Assembly: GCA_024235315.1 (NCBI GenBank)
Contig: JACKMP010000007.1
Span: 1 to 64,000, forward strand
Length of the DNA stretch: 64,000 nt
Direction: 5' to 3'
DNA from: Chromatiaceae bacterium
GTDB lineage: Bacteria > Pseudomonadota > Gammaproteobacteria > Chromatiales > Chromatiaceae
The translations under genes were made by a program, and so were the position numbers. Positions within the stretch are counted from its first letter, which is position 1. Each line of letters begins with the position of its first letter. Shown piece by piece: positions 48,348 to 56,810 of the stretch. Below the pieces are notes generated by a model. That model did not search any database. It was not told the DNA's origin and saw nothing but the letters and a program-made list of their open reading frames with translations.

Positions 48348-48830
48348 TCAGTCCCCGGTGAAATGCCGTGCCGGCAGGTTCAGCAGGTTGAAATACACGT
48401 CGTCGATCACCTTTATCGTGCCGTCCATCAGCACGTAGCGGCTGCGCTGCGCCGGGTCTCGGTCACCGAAAGCCACCCGGACTTCGTCCATTTGAAGCAC
48501 AATGCCTGGCTCCGCCAGGCCGTACTGGGCGAGTCCGTTGCCAGGTGGCAGCGTCCGTTCCACTGTTGCCTGTGAGATCGACAGCAGCTGTTGGACGCGA
48601 TGGCTGCGTGCCTTCGCCCGGCCGGGATGGACCAGTTCCCAGCCGTCAGTATTGCGCTGCAGAGCGATCTGCAGACCCCCGGCGTGTTCGATGCGGACCG
48701 TCGAGATCGTGCCCACGTCCAGCGACGTGAGCCGGATCGGCGCGGGGACCTGCTGCGGCCAGAGGTGCAGTACCAGCAGCATGGCGGCGATGGCACCGAG
48801 GATCAGATTGACGCGGGTCCACCGGTTCAT
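48348..48830 (-). CDS. membrane-anchored protein, DUF4340-like
   Basis: A 160-residue protein with one N-terminal helix (about 7-24) and a short beta-rich extracytoplasmic domain (TVRIEHAGGLQIALQRNTDGWELVHPGRAKARSHRVQQLLSI). Shape and context match the DUF4340 proteins that follow Gld-type ABC operons, though it is shorter than many. The ATG at 48830 overlaps the end of the upstream gene. Exact role unknown. Confidence 0.7.
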   Translation of the reverse strand: MNRWTRVNLILGAIAAMLLVLHLWPQQVPAPIRLTSLDVGTISTVRIEHAGGLQIALQRNTDGWELVHPGRAKARSHRVQQLLSISQATVERTLPPGNGLAQYGLAEPGIVLQMDEVRVAFGDRDPAQRSRYVLMDGTIKVIDDVYFNLLNLPARHFTGD

Positions 48831-50122
48831 GCGCGGCGACGCCTGGCGCGCAGCCACAGACCGAAGGCGAGATAGGTGGCCGGTAAGCCCGCCATCAGGC
48901 CCAGTGCCAGCAGACCGGCGACCCGGGCCGACCAGCGGATGTCGAGGTCGGGGGCGGCGCCGTCCGCGGCGACCAGCGGGTTGTCGCTCAACCAGTTGAG
49001 CAGGCCCAACGCGAGCGTGAGGTTTTGTGCCTGGCCGATCTGGTCATTGGTAATCAAATGCCGGCTGCCGATCACCAGCAGGCGCCGTTCGATGCCGTCG
49101 TCTTCACGTTGCAGCGCCAGGCCGACCGACACCGGGCCGGCCTGTTCACCGAGATCGGGATTGCGTCCGATGTGCCCGCGCAGGTCGCCGGTCTCGTTCC
49201 AGCTGCGCGGACTGCTGTCGAGCCGGCCGACCACGGTCCAGCCGCCGCTGTCGGCCAGCGTCAGTGCCCGCGCCTGTTTCAGAACGCTGGCGCCTTCGGG
49301 TGGCCGTCGCAGCAGCGCTTTGGGGTAGTCGCTGACGATGGCGTTGTCCGGGCTGTCCAGGCCGTATTGGGCGGCGGCGGCATCGACCACGATTCCGGGC
49401 AGGGTGTCGACCCGGGGCCCGTCGGGAAAGGCGACGGGTTCGGCGCTATCCAGCAGCCACATGACCGGACCGCCACGCGCCGCGAAACGCCCGATCTGCG
49501 CCAGCGTCTGTGCGCCATAGGTGCGTTCCGGACCGGCGAGCAGAAGGATGGCGGTGTTGTCCGGGAGGTCGCTGGTGTTGCGCGGATCGATAGTGACGAA
49601 GCGGTAGCCGAGCCCTTCGGCCTGGCTGACGAACCGGGCGAGGCCGCCAGGCGTCTCGTCGGGCTCGGCCTCGCCGTGACCCTTGAGGGTCACGATCCAG
49701 TGTTCGCCGCGCAGCGCCAGGCGGTTCAGCGCGAGATCGATTGCCGCGGTGCCGGGGACCGGAATCACCTCGCGTCGCGGACCGGCCTGCAACTGCAACT
49801 CGCCATGCCGGGTCACACCGTGTTCGCGCGCAAGCGCGGGTTGTTCCACCGGGTCGACGAAGCGCAGCACCGGTCGGCCGGGGTGCGCCAGGTACGGGGC
49901 CAGCAACTGCTCGATCTGCGCCCGCTGTACCGGGTAGTCCGGAATGAAGGCAGTGATTTCGAGCGGCGCCTGCAGCGCGTCGAGTGCGCCCTGTGCGGTC
50001 GCGCTCAGCGAGTGGATGCGCTGTCCACTGACGTCGAGTCGCCAGGTGTATTGCTCGCTGACACGCGCGGCGAGCAGCAGGCAGGCACCCAGCAGCACAA
50101 AGAACAACAACCGCCTGGTCAT
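48827..50122 (-). CDS. GldG-like ABC transporter accessory protein
   Basis: A 431-residue protein of the GldG/ABC-type uncharacterised transport family: N-terminal helix, the sequence YTWRLDVSGQRIHSLSATAQGALDALQAPLEITAFIPD, an intracellular-protease-like central part (GHGEAEPDETPGGLARFVSQAEGLGYRF, LLLAGPERTYGAQTLAQIGRFAARGGPVMWLLDS) and a C-terminal helix before the Arg-rich end. In Bacteroidota GldG supports gliding; in proteobacteria the role is unclear. Start at 50122 overlaps the permease stop. Confidence 0.82.
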   Translation of the reverse strand: MTRRLLFFVLLGACLLLAARVSEQYTWRLDVSGQRIHSLSATAQGALDALQAPLEITAFIPDYPVQRAQIEQLLAPYLAHPGRPVLRFVDPVEQPALAREHGVTRHGELQLQAGPRREVIPVPGTAAIDLALNRLALRGEHWIVTLKGHGEAEPDETPGGLARFVSQAEGLGYRFVTIDPRNTSDLPDNTAILLLAGPERTYGAQTLAQIGRFAARGGPVMWLLDSAEPVAFPDGPRVDTLPGIVVDAAAAQYGLDSPDNAIVSDYPKALLRRPPEGASVLKQARALTLADSGGWTVVGRLDSSPRSWNETGDLRGHIGRNPDLGEQAGPVSVGLALQREDDGIERRLLVIGSRHLITNDQIGQAQNLTLALGLLNWLSDNPLVAADGAAPDLDIRWSARVAGLLALGLMAGLPATYLAFGLWLRARRRRA

Positions 50123-50862
50123 CAGGTGTCTCCCCGGCGGCGTGCCAGCGCGTAACTGCCGAAAAGCAATGATGCCCCCGCGGTGGCGACGAAGAAGACG
50201 ATGTCCTGGCTGCGCAGCAGCCCGGCCAGCCACGGCTTGACGTGCGGCAGCAGGGCGAACCAATACCAGGGTGCCTCGGGACCGCTCAGCGAGTCCAGCA
50301 GCCAAAGGAACAACAGGATGCCGTAGCTCGCTGCCAGCGCAGCCGCCGGGTGGTCGAACAGACTGGACAGGAGCAGGGTGATGCAGCCCAGCCACAGGCC
50401 GAACAGCAGCAGGCCGGCGGCGGCCAGTGCAAAACGCGGCCAGTCGAGATCGACGCCGAGTCCCAATGCCGCCAGGGTGAGCAGGCTGCTGAGCAGCAAC
50501 GGCAGCGTCGCCAGCCACAGGCCCAGCGCCTTGCCGATCGCGATCTGCGTACCGCTGACCGGTGACGACAGCCATAAGGCGATGCGCCCGCTTTGCACCT
50601 CTCCGGCCAGGCTGCCCATGGCCAGCAGCGGGGCACACAGCAGCAACAGCAGCACCAGGGTGTTGAAGGTGGGCGTGATCACCAGGTCCATCGCGCCGAG
50701 CGCGGAGGCGCCGGCCTTGAGTTGGGGCGCGATGCCGGCGAAGGTCTCCAGCTGGGCAAAGCTCAGCCAGGCGACGATCAGCTGGCCGAAGGCCAGCAGC
50801 AGCCAGAACATCATGCCGGCACGCAGGCGTCGCCACTCGTGCAGGGCAATGGCGCCGATCAT
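50122..50862 (-). CDS. ABC-2 type permease (GldF-like)
   Basis: A 246-residue membrane protein with six hydrophobic helices and the SLAGEVQSGRIALWLSSPVSGTQIAIGKALG region typical of ABC-2 permeases. It is translated together with the ATPase (upstream) and the GldG-like protein (downstream) through overlaps. Substrate unknown. Confidence 0.85.
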   Translation of the reverse strand: MIGAIALHEWRRLRAGMMFWLLLAFGQLIVAWLSFAQLETFAGIAPQLKAGASALGAMDLVITPTFNTLVLLLLLCAPLLAMGSLAGEVQSGRIALWLSSPVSGTQIAIGKALGLWLATLPLLLSSLLTLAALGLGVDLDWPRFALAAAGLLLFGLWLGCITLLLSSLFDHPAAALAASYGILLFLWLLDSLSGPEAPWYWFALLPHVKPWLAGLLRSQDIVFFVATAGASLLFGSYALARRRGDT

Positions 50863-51578
50863 GCGTCCGCCCCGGTGCGGGACGCCGGCTGGCGGAAATG
50901 TGCGAGCAGGTCGGTGTCGGGGGTCACCGCGTGTTCTGACCGCTTGCGCCCGCCGTCGAGCAGGATCACGCGATCGCACAGGCGCTGCACGTCGTCGAGA
51001 AGGTGCGTCGCGAGGATCAGGCTGCAGCGGGAGGAGAGTGCCCCGAGCAGCTCGCGGATCTGTTCGGTCTGCAGCGGGTCGAGCCCGGCGGTCGGTTCGT
51101 CCAGGATCAGGATGTCCGGCTCGTGCAATACCGCCTGCGCCAGGCCCAGGCGCTGCAGCATGCCCTGGGAGAGCCTGCCGGCCAGCCTCGAACGCACCTT
51201 GTCGAGCTGCAGGGTAAGCAGCACGCGTTCGATCGCTGCGTCCAGCGCCTGTCGCCGCAGGCCGCGCAGCTGACCGGCCCAGCGCAGGTTCTCGACCACG
51301 TTCAGCTCGGCATACGCGGGTACGCGCTGCGGCAGGAAGCCGATGTGCCGCCGCAGTGCCGGCGCCGCCTGGTCCAGGCGCTGGCCGAGCACGCGCACCT
51401 CGCCGGTGGTGGGGCCAAGAATCCCGGCGAGCAGCTGTAGCAGGGTCGATTTGCCGGCGCCGTTGGTGCCCAGCAATGCCAGTCGGTCGCCGGCAGCCAG
51501 CTGTAGATCAATGTCGGTCAGCCGTGGGTTCCGGGCGGGGCCGTAGCTGACTTGACGGGCGAGCAGGAGAGGTTTCAT
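50859..51578 (-). CDS. ABC transporter ATP-binding protein (GldA-like)
   Basis: A 239-residue ATPase with Walker A LLGTNGAGKSTLL, the degenerate signature RLSQGMLQRLGLAQAV and Walker B ILILDEPTAGLDP followed by ATHLL. First gene of the minus-strand operon ATPase, permease, GldG-like, DUF4340-like, mutM. It is divergent from the hydantoinase gene, with only about 80 bases between them. Confidence 0.92.
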   Translation of the reverse strand: MKPLLLARQVSYGPARNPRLTDIDLQLAAGDRLALLGTNGAGKSTLLQLLAGILGPTTGEVRVLGQRLDQAAPALRRHIGFLPQRVPAYAELNVVENLRWAGQLRGLRRQALDAAIERVLLTLQLDKVRSRLAGRLSQGMLQRLGLAQAVLHEPDILILDEPTAGLDPLQTEQIRELLGALSSRCSLILATHLLDDVQRLCDRVILLDGGRKRSEHAVTPDTDLLAHFRQPASRTGADA

Positions 51579-51659
51579 GCGGCGCCAGATTACCGTGCCT
51601 GCACACGAAAGCGAACCCTTTGCAGCGCCGTTTGCGGGTTACTTCGTACAATGGCCTGC

Positions 51660-53639
51660 ATGATCAGACTGGGTGTCGACACCGGCGGGACCTTTACCGA
51701 CTTCGTGGCGCTCGACGCGGACGGCCGGCTGCGCGTGCACAAGGTGCTGTCGACGCCGCAGGCGCCGGAACGGGCGATCCTGCAGGGTATCCGCGAGATG
51801 GGCCTGGATGTCGCCCGGCTGCAGCTGGTGCACGGCTCGACGGTCGCGACCAACGCGGTGCTCGAGGGCAAGGGCGTCAAGACCCTTTACATCGGCAATC
51901 ACGGGTTCGCCGACCTGCTCAGTATCGGCCGCCAGCAACGCGCGTCACTGTATGACCTGCAGCCGACACCGGTCGAGCCGCCGGTGCCTGCGGCCTGTTG
52001 CCTGGAGACTGGCGGACGGCTGGATGCGCAGGGACGGCTGCTCGAGCCGTTGACCGACGACGCGCTGGCCATGTTGCGCGAACAGGTGGCGCAGCTGGCG
52101 CCGCAGGCGGTTGCGGTCAACCTGCTGTTTTCCTACCTCGACCCCACTACCGAAGAGCGTATCGCGGCGGCATTGCCGGACGATCTGTTCGTGTCGCTGT
52201 CGTCGCGCGTGCTGCCGGAGATCCGCGAGTACGAGCGCGGCATGGCGACCTGGCTGAACGCCTGGGTCGGGCCGAGGGTGCGCGGCTACCTGCAGCGCCT
52301 GGGTCTTGGACTTCCCGGCACATCGGTGTCCGTGATGCAGAGCTCGGGTGACACCGTGGCAGAGGGGCAGGCGGCGGACAACGCGGTACGCATGCTGCTG
52401 TCCGGGCCGGCCGGCGGCTTGATGGCCGCCCGCCACGTGTGCCTGGCATCAGACAGGGAACGTCTGCTGACCTTCGATATGGGGGGTACCTCGACCGATG
52501 TCGCCCTGATCGACGGCGAGCCACGCCTGACCACCGAGGGGCATATCGGGCGCTTCCCGGTTGCGGTGCCGATGGTCGACATGCACACCATCGGCGCCGG
52601 CGGCGGCTCGATTGCATGGGTCGATGCCGGTGGCATGTTGCAGGTCGGCCCGCAGTCGGCAGGCGCCGAACCGGGGCCGGCCTGTTATGGAAGGGGCGGA
52701 ACCCGGCCCACGGTTACCGACGCCAACCTGGTGCTCGGCCGTCTGCAGCCCGATGCATTCCTGGGCGGCGAGATGCGTCTGGATGTCGCCGCCGCGAACG
52801 CCGCGGTGGATACCCTCGCCGATGCGATGGGGACGACGCGAATGCGCGCGGCACTGGACGTGATCGCAGTGGCGAATGAACACATGGCACAGGCCCTGCG
52901 CGCGATTGCGGTCAGGCGGGGTGCCGACCCGCGCGAGCATGTGCTGGTCTCGTTCGGCGGTGCCGGTGGGCTGCATGTCTGCGCAATCGCCGAGCTGCTG
53001 GACATGGGTTCGGCAATGGTGCCGGTACACGGTGGCGTGCTGTCGGCCTTGGGAATGCTGGCGGCGCGGCCGGGGCGTCAGTTGTCGCGCACCCGTATCG
53101 GCCTGCTGGCAGAAATCGCGACCGAGGACATCGAAGCGATGTTTTCAGAGCTGCGTGCGCAGGGGCTGGCTGCCCTGCAGGAGGAGGGTTTTACCGCGGC
53201 TGACTGTGACCATCTGGCCAGCCTGGACCTGCGGTACGCGGGTCAGTCGTACACGCTCAACCTGCCCTGGAGCGGCATCCCGGGGACGATCGGGGACTTT
53301 CATGCGCGCCACCTGGAGCGCTATGGGCATCGCCTGGATCTGCCGGTGGAGCTGGTGAATCTGCGCCTGCGGGTGCGCGGTCCCTGTTCCGGGTTGCGGC
53401 TGGCAGGTTTGTCCGGGGAGGTGGCGGGCGCGCCGTTCGACTACTGTCGTGTCGCCGGGGTCAAGGTGCCAGTGCCGCAGTTCTGGCGCCATGCCTTGAC
53501 TGCGGGTCAGCGCATCGAGGGGCCGGCGCTGGTCGCCGAAAAGGTGGCCACGACCTGGGTCACCGACGGCTGGCTGCTCGACGTGGATGAGATCGGCAAC
53601 CTGCAGCTCAGGCGTCGTGCAGCAGTTCCATCGCGCTGA
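51660..53639 (+). CDS. hydantoinase A / N-methylhydantoinase-type ATP-dependent protein
   Basis: A 659-residue member of the hydantoinase A/5-oxoprolinase family with the ASKHA nucleotide-binding start IRLGVDTGGTFTDFVALD, HGSTVATNAVLEGKG, and the second phosphate motif TFDMGGTSTDVALID, followed by MHTIGAGGGSIAW. Such proteins hydrolyse cyclic amides such as hydantoins or 5-oxoproline, normally with a HyuB subunit; none is encoded nearby. Homologues start at MIRLG (51660); an ATG three codons earlier is possible. The last 32 bases overlap the opposing EAL-HDOD gene. Confidence 0.88.
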   Translation: MIRLGVDTGGTFTDFVALDADGRLRVHKVLSTPQAPERAILQGIREMGLDVARLQLVHGSTVATNAVLEGKGVKTLYIGNHGFADLLSIGRQQRASLYDLQPTPVEPPVPAACCLETGGRLDAQGRLLEPLTDDALAMLREQVAQLAPQAVAVNLLFSYLDPTTEERIAAALPDDLFVSLSSRVLPEIREYERGMATWLNAWVGPRVRGYLQRLGLGLPGTSVSVMQSSGDTVAEGQAADNAVRMLLSGPAGGLMAARHVCLASDRERLLTFDMGGTSTDVALIDGEPRLTTEGHIGRFPVAVPMVDMHTIGAGGGSIAWVDAGGMLQVGPQSAGAEPGPACYGRGGTRPTVTDANLVLGRLQPDAFLGGEMRLDVAAANAAVDTLADAMGTTRMRAALDVIAVANEHMAQALRAIAVRRGADPREHVLVSFGGAGGLHVCAIAELLDMGSAMVPVHGGVLSALGMLAARPGRQLSRTRIGLLAEIATEDIEAMFSELRAQGLAALQEEGFTAADCDHLASLDLRYAGQSYTLNLPWSGIPGTIGDFHARHLERYGHRLDLPVELVNLRLRVRGPCSGLRLAGLSGEVAGAPFDYCRVAGVKVPVPQFWRHALTAGQRIEGPALVAEKVATTWVTDGWLLDVDEIGNLQLRRRAAVPSR

Positions 53640-54846
53640 ACGCGGACTCCGAACTGGCCGCGTAGGCCTCGATCATGACGGCCGGCTCGATGTCGGCGCA
53701 AAGGTCCTGCGGCCATTCGTTGCGCTCCAGTGTGACGGCGGCTTCGAGCAGCTTCCCGTAGCCGCCTTCATGCGCGACGATGGCGCGTTTCACCTCGTCG
53801 CTCAGCGGCAGCTGGTCCATCAGCCCGGCGAGCGGCTGTGACAGCAAGAGGTCCAGGACCGACAGAAGACCCACCGTGTACGCGGTCTCCGGGGTCCCCG
53901 ACCTGCACAGGCGGCATAGTCTTTCGCACAGATTGGCGCGCAGCAGGCCGACGTTCAGGATCTCCAGTGGGCGGTTGCCCAGACCGGCCATGGCGAACAG
54001 TGTGGCCCATGCCCTGATGCGTGCGAGCCCCATCAGGACCACGGCGCGCTGGATGGACTCGACCTTGCTGCGCAGCCCGATGCCGGCCGAGTTCACATAG
54101 CGCAGCACCTTGAAGCTGAGTCCGGGGTCCCGGCTGACCAGGTCAATGACCTCCTGCATCGGCACATCCGGATCGTTCAGCCGCGCCAGCAGTCGCACCA
54201 CCATCGCCGAGTTTTCCTCCACGCGGTCGGTACGGACGATACTCGGGCGGGCAAAGAAGTAACCCTGGAAATAATCGAAGCCCAATGCCTTGAGCTGTTC
54301 GAACTGCTCGACGGTCTCCACCTTCTCGGCCAGAAGGCGCGCACCGGTGGCGCGAAGTTCGGGCATGCGCCGCGTCAGTTCCTCCATGCCGCCGGGCTGG
54401 ATCTCGACCTTGATATAGCTGACCAGCGGCAGGATCGGCTGCAGTTGGGGCTGGAAGTTGTAGTCGTCCATCGCCAGTTCGAAGCCGTGGCCGGCCATGC
54501 CGGAGATTCCGAGCAGGAGTTCTTCGTCGACGTTGACGTCTTCGAGGATCTCCAGCACGACCCGGTCCGGGTTGAACGGAATCGGTGGCATGTCGACGAA
54601 GAATGGCCGCGTCAGGTTGATGAACGCTTTGTAAGGCCCGGTGATCCTGTCGAGCCCGATCTCCATGAAGGCGTTGAGCACGGTAAGTGAAGACGCCATG
54701 TCACCGTCGGTAAAGGAACAGCGGCCACCGGCATCGCGATACAGCAGTTCATAGGCGAAGACCTTGAGTTCACGGTCAAAGATCGCCTGACGGCCGACCT
54801 GGATGGTTTCCGCGGACCTGCTGCTGGCGGTGCTGGGCGATGGCAT
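53608..54846 (-). CDS. EAL-HDOD (YuxH-like) signalling protein
   Basis: A 412-residue protein with an N-terminal degenerate EAL domain (YELLYR in place of EALLR, LEILEDV, AMDDYNFQ, KVETVEQFEQLKALGFDYFQGYFFARP) and a C-terminal HDOD domain (about 205-400, NDPDVPMQEVIDLVSRDPGLSFKVLRYVNSAGIG). The changed EAL motif suggests it no longer hydrolyses cyclic di-GMP but may bind it or act by protein contacts. ATG at 54846 has an AGGA site; a sigma-28 candidate lies just upstream. Its 3' end overlaps the hydantoinase gene by 32 bases. Confidence 0.88.
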   Translation of the reverse strand: MPSPSTASSRSAETIQVGRQAIFDRELKVFAYELLYRDAGGRCSFTDGDMASSLTVLNAFMEIGLDRITGPYKAFINLTRPFFVDMPPIPFNPDRVVLEILEDVNVDEELLLGISGMAGHGFELAMDDYNFQPQLQPILPLVSYIKVEIQPGGMEELTRRMPELRATGARLLAEKVETVEQFEQLKALGFDYFQGYFFARPSIVRTDRVEENSAMVVRLLARLNDPDVPMQEVIDLVSRDPGLSFKVLRYVNSAGIGLRSKVESIQRAVVLMGLARIRAWATLFAMAGLGNRPLEILNVGLLRANLCERLCRLCRSGTPETAYTVGLLSVLDLLLSQPLAGLMDQLPLSDEVKRAIVAHEGGYGKLLEAAVTLERNEWPQDLCADIEPAVMIEAYAASSESAFSAMELLHDA

Positions 54847-54885
54847 GGGTCCTTACTGGCGTCGGGTCCGTGTGTGTCTCCAGGG

Positions 54886-54912
54886 GTATCGACCGGCGCC
54901 GCCGCGGCTTGA
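54886..54912 (-). promoter_or_regulatory. candidate sigma-28 promoter of the EAL-HDOD gene
   Basis: On the minus strand TCAAGCCG, an 11-base spacer and GTCGATAC (6 of 8). Weaker than the three chemoreceptor promoters but with the same spacing and correct distance to the gene. Confidence 0.5.
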
Positions 54913-55032
54913 GATCGGCGACCGGTGGGTCAAAACCGCATCGCGGGGGTATCATGGAACTCTTGCTGTCTGCTCGCGGGTCTACTTCCGGACCCTGCGG
55001 CGGCTTTGTGGCCAGGGGCCTGGGGGATACCG

Positions 55033-56211
55033 ATGATCGACGGCATTTTGGATCTGAATGGGTGGCAGATGGTGCTCGTCGTGCTCGGCCTGACTCACGT
55101 GACGATTGTCGCCGTCACTGTCTATCTGCACCGCTGCCAGGCACATCGGGCCCTGGAGCTGCATCCGCTGGTGGCGCACTTCTTCCGCTTCTGGTTATGG
55201 CTGACCACCGGGATGATCACGCGTGAATGGGTCGGTATCCACCGGCGCCATCATGCACGTTGCGAGACCCCCGAAGACCCCCACAGTCCGCAGGTGCTCG
55301 GATTGCGCAAGGTCCTGTGGGAAGGCGCGGAACTTTATCGTGCCGCGGCCGATCAGGCCGATCTCGTGGAGCGCTATGCGCACGGGACACCGGATGACTG
55401 GATCGAGCGCCATCTGTATCAGAGATACAACTTCGTCGGTATCGGTGTGATGTTGGCGATCGACGTGTTGCTGTTCGGGATCCCTGGGGTCGCGATGTGG
55501 GCGATCCAGATGGTGTGGATCCCATTCTTCGCCGCCGGGGTGATCAACGGCATCGGGCATTACTGGGGGTACCGCAATTTCGAGTCTCCCGATGCCGCCA
55601 CCAATATCTCGCCCTGGGGCATCCTGATCGGTGGCGAGGAACTGCATAACAACCACCACGCCTTTCCGAGCTCCGCGCGGTTGTCGTCGCGTTGGTGGGA
55701 GTTTGATATCGGCTGGATGTACATCCGGCTGTTCTCGGTGTTTGGCCTGGCGCGTGTGCGCCGTGTGGCACGCAAGCCGTTGTTGCAGGCAGACAAGAGC
55801 GTGGTGGATATGGAGACCGTGAGGGCGGTGATCAGCCACCGGATGCACGTGCTTGCCAATTATGCACGCGAAGTGATCATGCCTGTCGCCGATGCCGAGC
55901 TGTGTCACTCGGAAAAACACTGCCGGCGGCTCGCTCGCCAGGCGCGGCGGTTGTTGGTGCGGGAAGAGTCCTCGTTGGACGTGCCCAGCCGGCAGCGTCT
56001 GGAGTCGATCCTGAGTCGCAGCCAGGTCCTGGCCACGGTGCACCGTTCGCGCCAGCAGTTGCAGCAGGTGTGGGAACGCACCGCAGCGAGCCAGGATGTC
56101 CTGCTGGCGGCCCTGCAGCAGTGGTGCAGGGAGGCGGAAGACAGCGGGGTAAAGGCACTCCAGGAATTCGCCCGCAGCCTGCGCAGTTATGCCCCGGCGG
56201 CCGGTCATTGA
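55033..56211 (+). CDS. acyl-CoA/acyl-lipid delta-9 type fatty acid desaturase
   Basis: Membrane di-iron desaturase introducing a double bond into saturated acyl chains. The 392-residue protein has the three His boxes: H33-R-C-Q-A-H38-R, H70-R-R-H73-H74 and H205-N-N-H208-H209, with four hydrophobic helices. The C-terminal third (from about 290) is a charged helical extension rich in Arg and Gln. ATG at 55033 follows TGGGGGAT. It is divergent from the EAL-HDOD gene and ends in a strong terminator. Confidence 0.93.
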   Translation: MIDGILDLNGWQMVLVVLGLTHVTIVAVTVYLHRCQAHRALELHPLVAHFFRFWLWLTTGMITREWVGIHRRHHARCETPEDPHSPQVLGLRKVLWEGAELYRAAADQADLVERYAHGTPDDWIERHLYQRYNFVGIGVMLAIDVLLFGIPGVAMWAIQMVWIPFFAAGVINGIGHYWGYRNFESPDAATNISPWGILIGGEELHNNHHAFPSSARLSSRWWEFDIGWMYIRLFSVFGLARVRRVARKPLLQADKSVVDMETVRAVISHRMHVLANYAREVIMPVADAELCHSEKHCRRLARQARRLLVREESSLDVPSRQRLESILSRSQVLATVHRSRQQLQQVWERTAASQDVLLAALQQWCREAEDSGVKALQEFARSLRSYAPAAGH

Positions 56212-56235
56212 CGAGGTGGCATTTGCAGCAGGCAC

Positions 56236-56263
56236 AAAAAAACCGCCGGCCGGCGGTTTTTTT
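56236..56263. terminator. bidirectional intrinsic terminator
   Basis: A perfect palindrome AACCGCCGGCCGGCGGTT flanked by A-run on the left and T-run on the right. It serves both the desaturase and the convergent rpmBG operon. Confidence 0.92.
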
Positions 56264-56280
56264 GTGGATGGCGATCAGAA

Positions 56281-56448
56281 TTACTTGATCTTGCCTTCCT
56301 TGTACATCACATGCTGACGCACGACGGGATCGAATTTCTTGATCTCCATCTTGCCGGTCATGGTCTTCTTGTTCTTCGTCGTGGTGTAGAAGTGACCGGT
56401 GCCGGCGCTGGAATTCAGGCGGATTTTTTCACGAACGGCTTTTGCCAT
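56281..56448 (-). CDS. rpmG: 50S ribosomal protein L33
   Basis: A 55-residue basic ribosomal protein: MAKAVREKIRLNSSAGTGHF, YTTTKNKKTM and KKFDPVVRQHVMYKEGKIK. It lacks the CxxC zinc pairs, so it is the zinc-free form usual in gammaproteobacteria. Translated from the ATG at 56448, 13 bases after rpmB; too short for the usual ORF cut-off but unmistakable. Confidence 0.96.
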   Translation of the reverse strand: MAKAVREKIRLNSSAGTGHFYTTTKNKKTMTGKMEIKKFDPVVRQHVMYKEGKIK

Positions 56449-56461
56449 GATTGTCGCTCCT

Positions 56462-56698
56462 TCAGACCTTTTCGCCGCGCGAACGCAGCTCGTTCAGCAC
56501 CGTGTCGATGCCTTTCTTGTCGATCACCCGCATGCCGGCGGCAGAGATGCGCAGACGCACGAAACGCTGTTCGCTCTCGACCCAGAAGCGATGATAGTGC
56601 AGGTTCGGCAGGAACCGGCGCCGGGTCTTACGGTGCGAGTGGGATATGTTGTTCCCGGTGATCGGCCGTTTGCCGGTGACCTGGCAGACTCTGGACAT
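56462..56698 (-). CDS. rpmB: 50S ribosomal protein L28
   Basis: A 78-residue ribosomal protein: MSRVCQVTGKRPITGNNISH, HRKTRRRFLPNLHYHRFWVE and the C-terminal RISAAGMRVIDKKGIDTVLNELR. ATG at 56698 matches the universal family start. First gene of rpmBG. Confidence 0.97.
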   Translation of the reverse strand: MSRVCQVTGKRPITGNNISHSHRKTRRRFLPNLHYHRFWVESEQRFVRLRISAAGMRVIDKKGIDTVLNELRSRGEKV

Positions 56699-56767
56699 GG
56701 TTAACGCCTCGAAAAATCTCGTTAATTTCGACGACGCCGGCCCTGTGGGCTGGCGGAAAGGCCGCAA

Positions 56768-56796
56768 TTTATACCGGAAGCGGGTCGCCCGGTCAA
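56768..56796 (-). promoter_or_regulatory. strong sigma-70 promoter of rpmBG
   Basis: On the minus strand TTGACC (56796-56791), a 17-base spacer and TATAAA (56773-56768). Each hexamer matches 5 of 6. The start of transcription is near 56761, about 60 bases ahead of rpmB; a GC-rich discriminator follows, fitting stringent control of ribosomal genes. Confidence 0.82.
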
Positions 56797-56810
56797 CCCT
56801 CGGTGGCGCC

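Noticed and set aside
54760..55032. Longer start of the desaturase at 54925 or 54803
   Set aside because: The extra residues are not family-like; ATG at 55033 has a strong ribosome binding site and the right distance to the first His box.
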